In this document: one piece after another, positions 10,216 through 21,139 of the stretch
Layout: the number at the start of each line of letters is the position of its first letter
Numbering within the stretch: the first letter of the stretch is position 1
Assembly: GCF_024139115.2 (NCBI RefSeq)
Contig: NC_085141.1
Span: forward strand, 173,922,994-173,986,993
Direction of reading: 5' to 3'
Length of the DNA: 64,000 nt
DNA from: Armigeres subalbatus
Lineage: Eukaryota > Arthropoda > Insecta > Diptera > Culicidae
Position numbers and translations under genes: made by a program
The notes under the pieces: generated by a model
Databases searched by the model: none
Told to the model about the DNA's origin: nothing
Seen by the model: the letters and a program-made list of their open reading frames with translations, nothing else

Positions 10216-11357
10216 AACAGTTGATAAGGTTCATACCTCACGGGTGGTCTACGAATCCTCGTAGACTGACGAGTGGAAATCGGTGGTTTTCTTATGTTAC
10301 TTGAGGGATGGTGCTGCTTTTGAGATTCAGAGCGCTGCTGATGTTCTGGAGGAACACCTTCAGTAGTCTCCTGTTGGTACTCCGGATCCGTTGTTGTATT
10401 AAGACCGCAACCATCCAGCAGAATATCCAGAGGCACCCCAATGTCTTCTGATGTTTGCGAATGCTTCGGTCCATCGGATTGATGACGTGTTCTCAATTGG
10501 TTACAATGTGATCTGATGAGCTGCTGTTTCGTTTCCAACCACACGTTGTACATTACTTCTCCTAGACGCTCCACAACTGATCCAGCTTCCCAGGTCCATT
10601 TGTTGTTCCGGAATACTTTAGCCCAGATAAGGTCGTGCGGACTGCAAGTTCTTGACTTTGTGCCATGCTTTCGGTTGTATTGGTCTTCTTGCTTAGGATG
10701 CTTGTTCGTATAGAATTGCGAAGGTGGACGTAAAAAGTCTAGTGATGTTCGGACAGGCCTACCTACTAATAACTCTGCAGGAGATTTTCCATCCGGTGCA
10801 CTGCGGCATGGTGTCGATCGATAACATTGGAGGAAAATGTCGATGGCTTCATCTAATGCTTCTCCTGCCGTTATTTTCTTGAGCGACCTTTTAAAAGTAT
10901 TAACAAACCTTTCCGCGAGGCCGTTCGACTGCGGATGAAATGGAGCCGTTTTGAGGTGGAGAATAGCATTTTTGTTACAGTATGATTGGAAAGCTTCGCT
11001 GGTAAACTTTGTACCATTATCCGATACCAGTGTTTCAGGAGCTCCAAATCTAGCAAAAATTCCTCGAAGCATGCGCACTGTCGCTGCCGTGGTAATGTCC
11101 TTGGTGCGTATTACCTCTGGTTACTTGCTAAACGAATCCACCAGAATTAAGTAGTACCACCCTTCTAGCGGACCGGCATAGTCCACATGTACACGCTGCC
11201 ATGGTTTCTCAGGAGCTGGCCAGGATTTGAGAATTGTCTTCCGATCGGTTTTTGCTACGATCGAACAATCGATGCAGGTTTGCACAAGTTTAGCGATGTC
11301 TTCGTCGATGTGAGGCCAGTATACGTACTGTCTTGAAATAGATCGCATTCGTTCCAC
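10212..11357 (-). pseudogene. gypsy integrase
   Basis: The segment 11,121-11,357 holds the zinc-binding tail of the HHCC domain (CIDCSIVAKTDRK) and the first catalytic Asp (VHVDYAGPLEG). The segment 10,212-11,078 holds the second Asp (LVSDNGTKFTS) and the Glu region (HLKTAPFHPQSNGLAERFVN). An in-frame TAA at 11,121-11,123, after DSFSK, separates them. Relative to the reverse-transcriptase frame there is also a shift near 11,357 that looks like a small deletion in the 'HxGHPG' region. The family inserts the cDNA into the chromosome; this copy is dead. Confidence 0.9.
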
Positions 11358-13011
11358 GCCCGGGTAACTGTTTGAGTACTCGTTTACGGAATTTCGGTGG
11401 AATTACTAATCGTTCCCCGTACATTAAACAATTGTCTACTATAGTGAGCGAATCACGCCGTAGATAATACTGTTGAATTTGGAGATCTGACAGATCCTTT
11501 TTCTTCGAAGGCCAACTTGTGTTGACGAACCGAATAACTTGTTGAAGTGTGTCATCGGTTTTAGTTTCCGCTTGCACCATCTTGAACGATAGCGGAAATA
11601 TATCAGATTCGCTAATTACCTTTCTGATCGAGCTTTCCATTTCGAGATTGGCGATTACGATCTCCTCATCTGGGCGAATATGACGGTTTATTAATCTGGA
11701 CAAAACATCAGCGTACCCGAAATTTTCCGTTGAAATATAACGAATATCAAAATCATACAGGAGTAACGTCAATGCCCATCTTTGAAGCCGATTTGCCGTG
11801 TACGTTGGAATTCCCTTCTTCGATCCGAAAATAGACAATAGCGGCTTGTGATCAGTTTCGAGGATAAACTTCCGACCGAAAAGCATTCGATGGAACCGGG
11901 TCACTGCAAAGATAAGAGCCAAGCCTTCCTTTTCCACTTGACTATAATTCCATTCAGCTGCCGTTAAACTACGGGATACGTGGTATACAGCTTTAACCGT
12001 CCCGTCCGGAAATTGATGCGCAATTCGGGCTCCCAACCCAAATGCGGATGCGTCCGCCGAAACAATGATGCCCAAATTTGGATTGTAATGGGTCAGTAGT
12101 AACGGCGACTGGAGTATCTCCCGAAACCGATCGAACGATGCTTGACATGCTGGTGACCATTCAAAGTTTGCTCCGGCTTTTAACAGCTGATCCATAGGGT
12201 GTCGTAGAGTGCGCATCTCTTTGACATATTTGCCATAATAATTTATGGCACCTAAGTAGGAACGAAGCGAAGATACATCGTGTGGAGGAGGCATACTAAC
12301 GATAGCTGAAATTTTCCCTGGATCTGGCCTAATTCCACTACCGTCTAAAATTTGTCCTAGGTGCTTGACTTGCTGCATTCCAAAGCTGCACTTCTCGATG
12401 CGCACGGTGAACCCGTACTTTTTGAGACGCTGGAGGGTACGTTGCAAGTTTCGCTGATGCTCTTCTTCGTTGCGGCCGCCCACAAGGATGTCATCCAAGT
12501 AACCAACGGTATACTCGAGGTCGGCTAGCATAGTGTCCATTAATTGTTGGAAAGCACCCGGGGCAGACTTGATGCCAGGTGACAAGCGTGTATACTGGAA
12601 GAGGCCTTTATGGGTGTTGATGGTCAGGAGAGGTTGGCAGGATTGATCCACCTCTACTTGGAGGTAAGCATCGGATAAGTCCACATGACTAAAAATCCGA
12701 CAGTTGGCCATCTTTGCAAAAATATCCTCGGGCAATGGCAACGGATATTGGTTTGGCTCGAGAACACTGTTATGGCCGGTAGAATAATCAGCGCAGATAC
12801 GAACGGTTCCGTTTGGTTTTCGTACCTCGACGATTGGTGCCGTGTGGTCGATAAAATCCACTTTCTTCAATCTACATAAGATCTGTAAACGGATCAGTTC
12901 GTTTTCTACTACTTGCTTCATGGAGTATGGCACCGGTCGTTTCGGCCTGAACACCGGTTTCGGATCTCCTTTGAGAACCAGCTTGACCGGGGACTTGTTA
13001 CAGAGTCCCAT
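11290..13011 (-). pseudogene. gypsy reverse transcriptase and RNase H
   Basis: A 573-codon open frame. The RT core has FSHVDLSDAYLQVEVD, the catalytic GYLDDILVGG, and the connection EKCSFGMQQVKHLGQ. RNase H follows (VSADASAFGLGA, ETDHKPLLSIF). The frame is continuous with the upstream gag-protease frame except for the TAA at 13,069-13,071, and it goes out of frame near 11,357 before the integrase. The RT itself looks intact, but the polyprotein cannot be completed. Confidence 0.9.
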
Positions 13012-13068
13012 CTCATTCGTAAATACTTCTGCACACTGTGTTTGAAGTGAAACGATTCGCTGATTGGC

Positions 13069-14502
13069 TTATATTGTTATTTGGTTGCAGGGATGATCCC
13101 ATAAACCAAATATATCCATCCAGTCAATGCCTAAAATGTCGAGGTTGACGTTAGGAGATGCTATGAAGCACTTACCCTCGCTGGTGGTGCCGTTGAAGGT
13201 AATGTTGCACTCCAATTCAGCCATTAAGTGCAGTGGCTCTCCGGATGCTGTCCTGGCAGTGCACTCTACTGATTTTGCTTTTGGTTGGCCGATTTTAATC
13301 CACGATTGGTGTGAAATAATGGAGATGTCGGATCCTGTGTCCAACTGCAGACGAAGAGGAACATTGTTGATTTGGAGTTCGACAAATTTACGACGATTAC
13401 CGATGGTCCTAACTGACACAGCTTTTGCCGATGGTTGATGTCTTCTCTTGTTAAATTTGTCTGGATGATTGCTTGCAGTATGGCTTGTTTTCGACGAGAA
13501 GCATGCACAATACCCTTCACGGTGTCCGTGTCTCCCGCAATTGTTGCACCGATGGTCACGAAACCGACAATCTTTATTGAAGTGCATCCCGCCGCAGGAC
13601 CAGCATGGCGTTTTTGGCTGATCGCGGTTATTGCTGCTATCCGAAGGCGATCGATGTTTTGGTTTCTTTCGCTTGGAGAATGCGACCGCATTGACCGCCG
13701 AAGAGCAGCTTTCCACCAACACTGTATCCTGCTTGAGATTGACCAAGCTGTTACATTGCTCCACAACTTGCTGCAGGGTGAGCTCCGCAGATTCGTTCAG
13801 CTTGTTGATAAGCCGCATCCGGATTTCTGATTCCTGCTTGGATTTGAGGCCACAGACGTAGATGAGGCACTTAAATTGTTCCTCCGTCAACTCCGACAGC
13901 TTGAAATCAACGCATGCCTTGTTTACCTTGCAAGAATACGCCAATTAGTCATCAAAGTCCTCCTTGGTGGTCTGCAAACAGTTGTATCGCCTCCGGAACA
14001 TTTATATTGTTGCTCCAAATAACGATTTTAACTTGTCCACAGTTTCTTCGAAGGTGAACTCCCGGGCAAGCTTCGGAAGAATGAAGCTGTTGTACCGCTC
14101 ATGGTCTGGTGGGCCTAATTTCCGTAGGAGTAGTCGGACTTTTGCCGCGTCATCCAGCTTGCTGGCATCTTTGTCGAACAAGTCGATGTATCGGGAGAAC
14201 CATGCATCAAAAGTGTGCGCATTGACCTTGTCGTAGATGAATTCCGCCATGTTGCTTGATAGGGAATCCAGTACTGATTCATCTCGGGACAATTTGTTGA
14301 CTGCAACCTGCGTGGCGGCCAACTGTTGGGCTATTTGTCTCATCAAGACTTGCTGGTTATTCAGGATTTGTACAACAGCCTCTGTAAGATTGTTGGGCTG
14401 CGGTTGCCCTCCTGACGCTTGACCTGCATTGTTCTCCGTCATTGCACTTATTCCACTGTCTCTGAATCCACAAAAACGCCTTATTTTGGGACGAACGCGC
14501 AA
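13069..14502 (-). pseudogene. gypsy gag and protease with in-frame stops
   Basis: Segments 14,002-14,502 (capsid-like helix-rich gag) and 13,069-13,944 are in one frame, separated only by TAA codons at 14,002-14,004 and about 13,945-13,947. Zinc knuckles CWSCGGMHFNKDC and CNNCGRHGHREGYC are followed by the aspartic protease motif LDTGSDISIISH. A further TAA at 13,069-13,071 separates protease from RT. All of these stops are TAA. The probable start is the Met of MTENNAGQ at about 14,440. Confidence 0.88.
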
Positions 14503-14530
14503 TTTGTTTTTCTCGCGCGAAACTCCAATA

Positions 14531-14542
14531 CCTCGTCGCCAC
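14531..14542 (-). promoter_or_regulatory. tRNA primer-binding site
   Basis: Immediately inside the 5' LTR (14,543-14,772), the minus strand reads GTGGCGACGAGG. A TGG-starting motif one base after the LTR is the usual primer-binding site layout. The cognate tRNA is not assigned. Confidence 0.6.
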
Positions 14543-14772
14543 TGTTGCGATATTTGAATGATAAAAGGAATACGCGATTCACGAACGATTTAAAATATAC
14601 TTTATTACAAAAGTTACAATTATAAAAACGTGTCGAGTCCCTTGCTATCGCAAACAATCTTCTCCTTCTTCCTTTCTGTCATTCCACTGACATCACCGCT
14701 AGCATCTGTCAGTCGACACCTGTCAGTCGATGAGCTACCCTTGTGGCGAAGTCAGTGGGCAGCCTCCCAACA
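14543..14772 (-). repeat. gypsy 5' LTR
   Basis: 230 bp, the partner of 9973-10,200. It ends at 14,772 and is followed by CATTA, the presumed target duplication. Confidence 0.93.
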
Positions 14773-15111
14773 CATTAGATAATTGCTGGCATTCTAAATT
14801 CCAACATGAACTTATGGTGTACATTTTGAGATTCTGAATATCGTTAGTTTTGCAAATGAAAAAGTTAAACAAACTCAGAACAACATTATTCACTTGAAGC
14901 CAACGATGGCAGCGGCATAAAAGATATTTTAGTTACTAGATAAAGATTGTCGCTTCGGTTCCCTTTGTTCTGCTGTCCGAAACATGTGTGGTATCAAACT
15001 GTCAAATCGTATGTATTTTTCCTTCATTGACATAGACTAACGCAAAATGAACTCCTCCAAAAATTATGACATAGACTAATGCAAAATGAACTCCCCCAAG
15101 AAATTATGACG
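14773..15111. other. intergenic, one short shared segment
   Basis: Mostly unrecognised sequence. About 30 bp around 14,921-14,949 ('gatattttagttactag') recurs at 47,372-47,402, so it is a repeat fragment. A partial copy of the following 112-bp repeat ('aatgcaaaatgaactc') starts near 15,045. Confidence 0.5.
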
Positions 15112-15345
15112 TTTGAGCGGGTCGCATAATGAACGCAAAATGAACTTTTGTTCGACTGGACGACCCGCTCAAATGTCAAAATCCATTAGGTGAGTGAATT
15201 TGATGAACTCCTGCGAAGGTCTATTTGAGCGGGTTACATAATGAACGCAAAATGAACTTTTGTTCGAGAAGACGACCCGCTCAAATGTCAAAACCCATCG
15301 GGTGAGTGAATTTGATGAACTCCTGCACAGGTCTATTGACATCCT
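15112..15345 (+). repeat. two tandem copies of a 112-bp MITE-like unit
   Basis: Units begin at 15,112 and 15,224 with TTTGAGCGGGT and contain 'cgcaaaatgaacttttgttcg' and the mirror CGACCCGCTCAAA, so each unit is itself an inverted repeat. A third copy lies inverted at 18,817-18,925. Confidence 0.75.
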
Positions 15346-16387
15346 ATTGTTTAGTCCATCGCCAGATCGTAGCCAGGATGTCCCGGGCTATAATTTTTTT
15401 TTATACTACGTTTCAATGATGACAGCGGGCTATGTTTACACACAAAAAAAAATCGTTGGTGAAATTAAAAGAAACGTTGGTAAAATCAAGAAAATCAGTT
15501 AGTGATTTTCAGTAGAAAGTATAGAACTGTTAAATTCACCAATGCAAAAAATGTCACTTCAGTAAGAACTTCGATAAGAGTCAACCTTTCGAAATGACAT
15601 TTTTCTCTTAAAACTAAATGTGTATTTTACATTTGAATTCACTACACACTTAAAAGCTAAATTTGATTTCGGCAATAGAAAGAGACGAACTTGGTCGGTA
15701 AATTACTATATTACTGATATATCGTCAAAGTTTGACATTTCATATTGTTTTTCTAAACTCTTGTTGCCGAAATTCAGCTAAGAACATTGATCACCGAAAG
15801 TCGATAATCTATTTTGCGATCAGAATCGGCGAATTAATATATTTGCCGCGATTCGGAAAAGTGTGAAATGTCAAAATCGAAGTTGTCTTGAGTACGCAAA
15901 AAAAGAAAAAGTAAATTCAACAACGTGTTTGCTTGCTGACAAATTGCATTCTGTGTAAATAAGTTTTTGAATATTATCTATGCGATTGATGCATATAATA
16001 ATTTAATCTCTTTTGTAGTGAAATCGGCATAATATTTTTTCAGCGGCTTTTTGCGATAATGAGTGTTATTCAACAAAGCAAAAATAAGGCACCACCATTG
16101 AGATATTGTGCATTGGAGTCTCCGGTTGTACGTGAGAATCGAGATTCTGAGACGAAGAGATTAATTTTTCGATCTAAGGTGTTTCCGACAAGTGAATGCT
16201 TGTGTTATCCATTACTTTATATAAACATAATGTTGCGCAATGAACGTGAATGAACTATCAAGCAATATATTTTGAAAACACTCACTGGAATGCATTTTGT
16301 AAAAAAAACTTAAATACATCCCTTGATTTTGCTTAATTAAAATATGTCGAAAAGCTAAATCCATATTATCAGACCAATATGTTTCAG
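15346..16387. other. unrecognised AT-rich region
   Basis: No element ends could be defined. A 64-codon plus ORF at 16,059-16,253 (starting MSVIQQSKNKAPPLRY) has a charged composition and follows a pyrimidine tract, but I recognise no family and see no splice continuation. Confidence 0.35.

Positions 16388-16456
<69 letters not shown>
16388..16456 (+). repeat. (TA)n microsatellite
   Basis: About 34 TA repeats. A second TA run resumes at 17,421, on the other side of the element 16,457-17,420, so the element appears to sit inside one TA tract. Confidence 0.95.
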
Positions 16457-16459
<3 letters not shown>

Positions 16460-17420
16460 TGAAAACAGCGATGCGGTTAAAATTACCATTTTGATGGTTT
16501 AAATTAAATGCACAACACCACTTGATTTGTGCAGACTACATTCTTCAGTTATTTCAAACGAAAGAAGTTGTTAAATTTACTATGGATGTGAAGAGCGGGT
16601 TGACAGCGAAAATACCATGCCCATGGTTAGCATAACAATGACATACAGTGAATGTGACTATTTCTCTGTTCTTAAATTGATGATGATTGTGTAGTCAATG
16701 AAAAAACCAAAATAAATAACCAAAGTTGACAAGAAAAAATTCGAAACAAAACCAGACGGATTTGTGAAAATGCATAATATTATATGTTTTCCGGGTTCTT
16801 TATTTGTTCATTTCTTATAAACTATTAAATGGTGATTTGTGACTTCGTATTTTGACAACATCATGTTGATTGCTTCTCATCGGAACATAATTTCTCCGAG
16901 GGGATATTATCGTCAAGTACCCTTTGCGAGATTTAGGATTCTGGGAATGCGAAAAGAAATATGTTACTTATAGTCAATAGCAACAAAATTTTTAACTCAC
17001 CAATTGTAGAAATTAATCAGTGACAGCTTTTCTCCTAGTTTGTCCTTGCGACCTGCAAAGGATTTTTCAGTCTTAATAAAAGAGCAAAATGCCTAAATAA
17101 ATATGCATACGAACCTCGGTGTGTAGTTTTCAATTCACCATGTATGATTCATTTATTTGTTTCATTTTTTAGTCCCACTTTGAGCAAGTTAAAAATAGTT
17201 TTGCTCTGCACTTTCTGATATGTGAATAATGGCGTCTTCTGCAGGCTTCTCTTCGCAACCGCAGTACCATGAATTTTTGTTAATAATACCATGACAGCAT
17301 GGTATTTTTAACAAATATGCAGTCAATTTAATTGAATTTTTGTTCAATATAAACACATTGCGAAATAGTTATTTCAACAATAGTTCCATAGTTGAAATTA
17401 CTACAGTACTTATTTCAGTG
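16457..17420. mobile_element. 964-bp element inserted in a TA microsatellite
   Basis: The ends are CACTGAAA and TTTCAGTG (inverted), with TA repeats on both sides, as expected for a TA-targeting DNA transposon. The interior has no transposase-like ORF. A foldback is visible near 17,265-17,325 ('accatgacagcatggt'). It is likely a non-autonomous derivative. Confidence 0.55.
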
Positions 17421-17452
<32 letters not shown>

Positions 17453-17652
17453 CACTATATCAAACATACAAAATATAATCCTATGAACAAAGCTAGACAA
17501 ACCGGACACTTCTCCTCAGTCGAAAGGGTTCGATTAACGGTGCATTAGCATTATATACAAACTCCGGGAGTTCCGACAGCAGTTGTCATTTCTGCTGATG
17601 GTCGAACTGGATCCTCCTTGTAGTGCATGCGTGAAGGCTGGAAGATGAACTG

Positions 17653-17944
17653 CACACTTAAATTATTTTGTAGACCTCAGCAAAATTTTTGCCGAGATTC
17701 CAACAGCCAACATCTCGGTAATATTTTTTACTGAAATTCGGTAATTTCTTTACCGAAATTTCGTCAATATTTTGCCGAAATTCGGCAAAGTTGATTTTTT
17801 GCCGAGATCTCGGTAACGATTACCGATCACTCGGTAAAGTTTACCGAAATCTCGGTAAAAATTTTACCGAAATTCGTCGAAATTATTACCAATATCTCGG
17901 CTGTTGGATTCTCGGCAGTCGGTAAACTTAGAATTTTAAGTGTG
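17653..17944. mobile_element. 292-bp MITE with CCGAAATTCGG motifs
   Basis: The ends are CACACTTAAA and TTTAAGTGTG. The interior is packed with variants of the palindrome TACCGAAATTCGGTA in alternating order. It interrupts the minus-strand exon-like sequence that runs up to 17,945. Confidence 0.75.
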
Positions 17945-18438
17945 TGAGAATTGATGGTGATGGAATCAGGGCCATTGCAGATGGACTCATGCGACGGCTT
18001 CCAATCTTTGTCGATGAACGCTCGTCGTTTATGGTGGTGCATGGAGGAGCATTTTGAGGCATATGAGTTGTGCGGCATACTGTCGGTAATTATGGTGTTT
18101 TTTCTCTCACCCTGTAGGATCAAGGAAAACTTATCCTTCGTTGCTTGTTTCCTAAAAGGCAATTTAAAAAAAAAAGATTAATCGATAGGAAATGTATTTT
18201 GGAATACATACCTCAGTACTTTTATTTCATCAACCAATTCCGGAGTCCGGCATTTGTTGAACTCTATACTTTTTCCCTTTAGTTTCCGAGATATTTCAGG
18301 TTTCCGATGAACATATTTTCCGCGCCAAATGTGACAGTTAGGTAGCTGCAGAGTACAGCTGCCAGATATTTTCATAGACAACGTTGCCAATAATAATAAC
18401 ATAATAACAAGCCCATTTGAAATTTTCTGATCTTTCAA
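17945..18438 (-). pseudogene. two-exon gene fragment of unknown function
   Basis: On the minus strand an open frame (18,212-18,438; PEISRKLKGKSIEFNKC) ends at a donor CTGAG|GTATGT. A 60-bp intron (18,152-18,211) has a poly-T tract and TTTTAG acceptor. The reading frame continues without shift into 17,945-18,151 (KQATKDKFSLILQGERKN, then HHHKRRAFIDKDWKPS). The 60-bp size is typical of dipteran introns. The frame then runs into the MITE at 17,944. No family is recognised. Upstream limits are unclear; an acceptor-like CAG near 18,360 could define the exon start. It could be a real gene interrupted by the MITE, or a fossil fragment. Confidence 0.45.
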
Positions 18439-18657
18439 AAGAAAAATTTCAACTCTTGAAATAACAATTTTTTATTTATAAATCATTTCTTAAGTTGAAA
18501 GTTTTATTTTCACATTAAGAGTTTCATTATTTAAATTTACCAAAATTACTATAATGTCAAAATAAAAGTGCAAAATTTTCAGAAACATAATTTATTTTTT
18601 CTCTGTGATTGATGATGATGACACCACGCTTGTCACCGGCTCGATTTAGATCCCCTA

Positions 18658-18811
18658 TGGTCCAATGCACCGAGTTCATCATTGACGTTTGAGACGGGCG
18701 CTGTTTACTAAGAATAAATACTTTTTCATTCATCGAGTTCATGCAAGTGTTCATTTTTAGTAAACAGCGCCCGTCTCAAACGTCATTGTGTTCATTCGGT
18801 GCATTAGACCA
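18658..18811. mobile_element. 154-bp foldback MITE
   Basis: TGGTCCAATGCACCGAG at the left is mirrored by the right end (rc TGGTCTAATGCACCGA). The arms also share GACGGGCGCTGTTTACTA. The loop is about 40 bp. There is no ORF. Confidence 0.75.
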
Positions 18812-18816
18812 CATAG

Positions 18817-18925
18817 ACCTGTGCAGGAGTTCATGAAATTCACTCACCCGATGGATTTTGACATTTGAGCGGGTCGTCTTCTCGAACAAAAGTTCATTTT
18901 GCGTTCATTATGCGATCCGTTTAAG
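18817..18925 (-). repeat. inverted copy of the 112-bp unit
   Basis: Reverse complement of 15,224-15,335 ('gacatttgagcgggtcgtc', 'cgaacaaaagttcatttt'), with only a few differences. Together with the copies at 15.1-15.3 kb it brackets 3.5 kb of patchwork sequence. Confidence 0.8.
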
Positions 18926-19337
18926 AAGAAGCATGTTAACTGGACTACGGTGGCGCTATCTACTCGTTTCATAGCGGCAAATTTTGCTTTTTCATTAATC
19001 CATTCTGTCTGTTTGTTGATACCGGGTGAGTGCCAATGTTTTCCAATAAGTCAAAGCCTGCATTGATTGAAATATGTAAATATTTTCTACCTCCTGGATG
19101 TCAAAAAGGCACTCACGCGGCGCCATTATCGAGCGCAAAATACTGGATTCGTCATGTGTAAAAACCAAGGGCCTCATATGCCTGTCACTGGCGAACAAAG
19201 CTCGTGTACTCTGCATCGAAGATTAGAACCGGTGTTATGGCGCAATCGTTAATGCGCACATATTGATATGCGGTTAGTTACTGCAAATAAATTCTTTTTG
19301 GAGTCCCTATATTCAAGCAGGTATCTCAAGCATACTA
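18926..19337. other. intergenic, nothing recognised
   Basis: No ORF, inverted repeat or repeat match found; short ORFs on both strands lack protein character. Confidence 0.4.
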
Positions 19338-19543
19338 CAGTAGCCGTTCGATAACTGCAAAATATTTACTTTGCAGTTAACGAATGCCGTTCGATAACTG
19401 CAACGCATTCTAGACGTCAAACGGTTGTCAATCGACGTCAGATGCAATAAAAGTGCATCTAAATGTGCATCCCAATGCAGCTGTCATTAAGTCTGACATC
19501 AGTTTGAAGTTTAGCGGTCCGATAACTGCAAAACTGTTGCAAC

Positions 19544-20871
19544 CAGGGTTCTTATATCAGGGTTCACTCACTTCGACAGTAGATGGGAGAGACAAGCCCC
19601 GGGGTGAAAAATTCATTGTCAGTGCAAAACATAAACAAACTCGGTTGCTGCCCCATATAAAAATCCAAGATGGCTGAATCATGAAATTGGCATACTTCTA
19701 CACCTGGGGTGGCATTGCGCATCTCGATTCGAACGAAATTCTATCGAGTCGAACATGTTTAGCATTACGGCTTTCGATTCGATCTCGAAAACGACTCATC
19801 GTTCGAGGTATGTTCAAGGAGGTACTAGAATAACGAGATGTTTTGGCATTATGGATACACGATAGCACACTGAAAAACGAGTCAAGTCGAATGAAAAACG
19901 CTCGTCACCTTTATAGCTTTCGAATGTTGTTCGAGAGTCATTTCTTGCTGAAAGTTTTAATTATATTTGTTATTATTTATGTACGGGAAGAGAATAAATG
20001 TTTCATTATTGTATCTTGAAGGAAAGAATGTCATTAATATAACTACTTTTATAGTTTCCAGACAATATGCAATCTCTAATTACCCCGAAATCCGCGTAAA
20101 AAATACTTCAACTAAAATCGGTTTTTTGCAGTTTTTATGTACTTCTTGACGATTTCGATGGACCGCGTGAAAAATCTATGGGAAAAATATGCGAAAAACG
20201 TGTATATTCCAAAATGTACGTAAAAATTGTTGAGTCAAATAAAAAACGCAAGAGATGACCCAAGTGCATTTAACTAAAACACATGGAAACATCAAAGTAG
20301 TTTTATTATCCAATCCTTCTTAACTTTAAATTATTTAGTTCATAATTGGATCTGTGGCATAAACTCAAATAAACATAGAACTTATAATTTGTGTCATAAC
20401 AATACCTCAATTTGCAAAACATATCCAATCGGCATAATGTTTTAATCGGTTGCAACTGCTAAAAAAATAATATTGCTTTTTATAGTCATTGAGCACAATT
20501 TGCTTGTTTATAAAATAACTACCAATTCATACCCTGAAGGATGCCTTACCAACAGGCAGCATGCTACACGCAGATGAAATTACTCTTATTCTCTCGGTTT
20601 ACTCACATTCACCATGCGCTGAAGGTTGTCTCTCCAGCGGGTGGCATACTAAACACGGAGACAGCTATCTCTTATTCTCTCTGTTTACATTTCGTTTGAC
20701 AGAACATACTCGATCGAGCTAGTACAGCACCATTCGAAATCTTGTACTGCGACTGAATGAAGTCGAACGAAATACATAATGCCGCAATTTTTTCGAAACG
20801 AATGCAAAAACGTACGAATCGAGTGATTCGATTCGAGGTGCACAATGCCACCCCTGTTTGTATTCACCTTG
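19544..20871. mobile_element. hAT-type MITE nested inside the TA MITE
   Basis: An exact 8-bp direct repeat GTTGCAAC flanks it (19,536-19,543 and 20,872-20,879). The ends CAGGGTT and CACCTTG and the body 'gtgcaaaacataaacaaac', 'aatccaagatggctgaatc' match the independent copy at 45,701-45,882. It is itself interrupted by the element 19,706-20,854. Confidence 0.8.
19706..20854. mobile_element. 1149-bp inner element with GGGGTGGCATTG ends
   Basis: The terminal inverted repeats read GGGGTGGCATTGCGCATCTC on the left and, inverted, GGGGTGGCATTGTGCACCTC on the right. The interior is AT-rich with no long ORF. It is the innermost and therefore youngest of three nested insertions. The target duplication is unclear. 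Confidence 0.75.
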
Positions 20872-21139
20872 GTTGCAACTATCGAATTGCAGTTAAAAAG
20901 CATTGCAGTTAAACGACTTGCAGTTATCGAACGTCTACTGTACATTGTTATATTGCTGCATGATTGAGTGTTTAATTTTGATGAAATATCGAAAACAAAA
21001 GTGTGCATAAAAATATCCTCACCATAACAAAAACTCAAAGGTGCAGCCCAATCGGGTTGTACGCAAAGGTGACGTATGACTACGTAGCTATACGAAAAGG
21101 AGGGTATTTTTCATCATAATTTGTGTAAATTTATTAGCA

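Larger units (their letters stand above)
9973..14772 (-). mobile_element. Ty3/gypsy LTR retrotransposon, complete but inactive
   Basis: A 4.8-kb element on the minus strand bounded by LTRs of 228 and 230 bp that start TGTTG and end AACA. Flanking CATAA (left) and CATTA (right) look like a 5-bp target duplication with one mismatch. Gene order on the minus strand is gag, protease, reverse transcriptase, RNase H, integrase, which defines the Ty3/gypsy type. No env-like ORF is present. The coding region carries several in-frame stops and one frameshift, so this copy cannot make its proteins. Confidence 0.95.
19338..20940. mobile_element. TA-flanked MITE hosting nested elements
   Basis: The ends are CAGTAGCCGTTCGATAACTG and its near-complement, with TA at 19,336-19,337 and 20,941-20,942. 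Subterminal 'TTCGATAACTGCAA' motifs repeat in both ends. Without the nested insertion (19,544-20,879) it would be about 267 bp. TA duplication and small size suggest a Tc1/mariner-type MITE. Confidence 0.8.

Noticed and set aside
10212..11078. Intact domesticated integrase gene
   Set aside because: It is flanked by the gypsy LTR, lacks its N-terminal part because of an upstream stop, and shows no sign of host exons.
15112..15345. CRISPR-like direct repeats
   Set aside because: Only two tandem units without unique spacers, in an animal genome; a third copy is dispersed and inverted.
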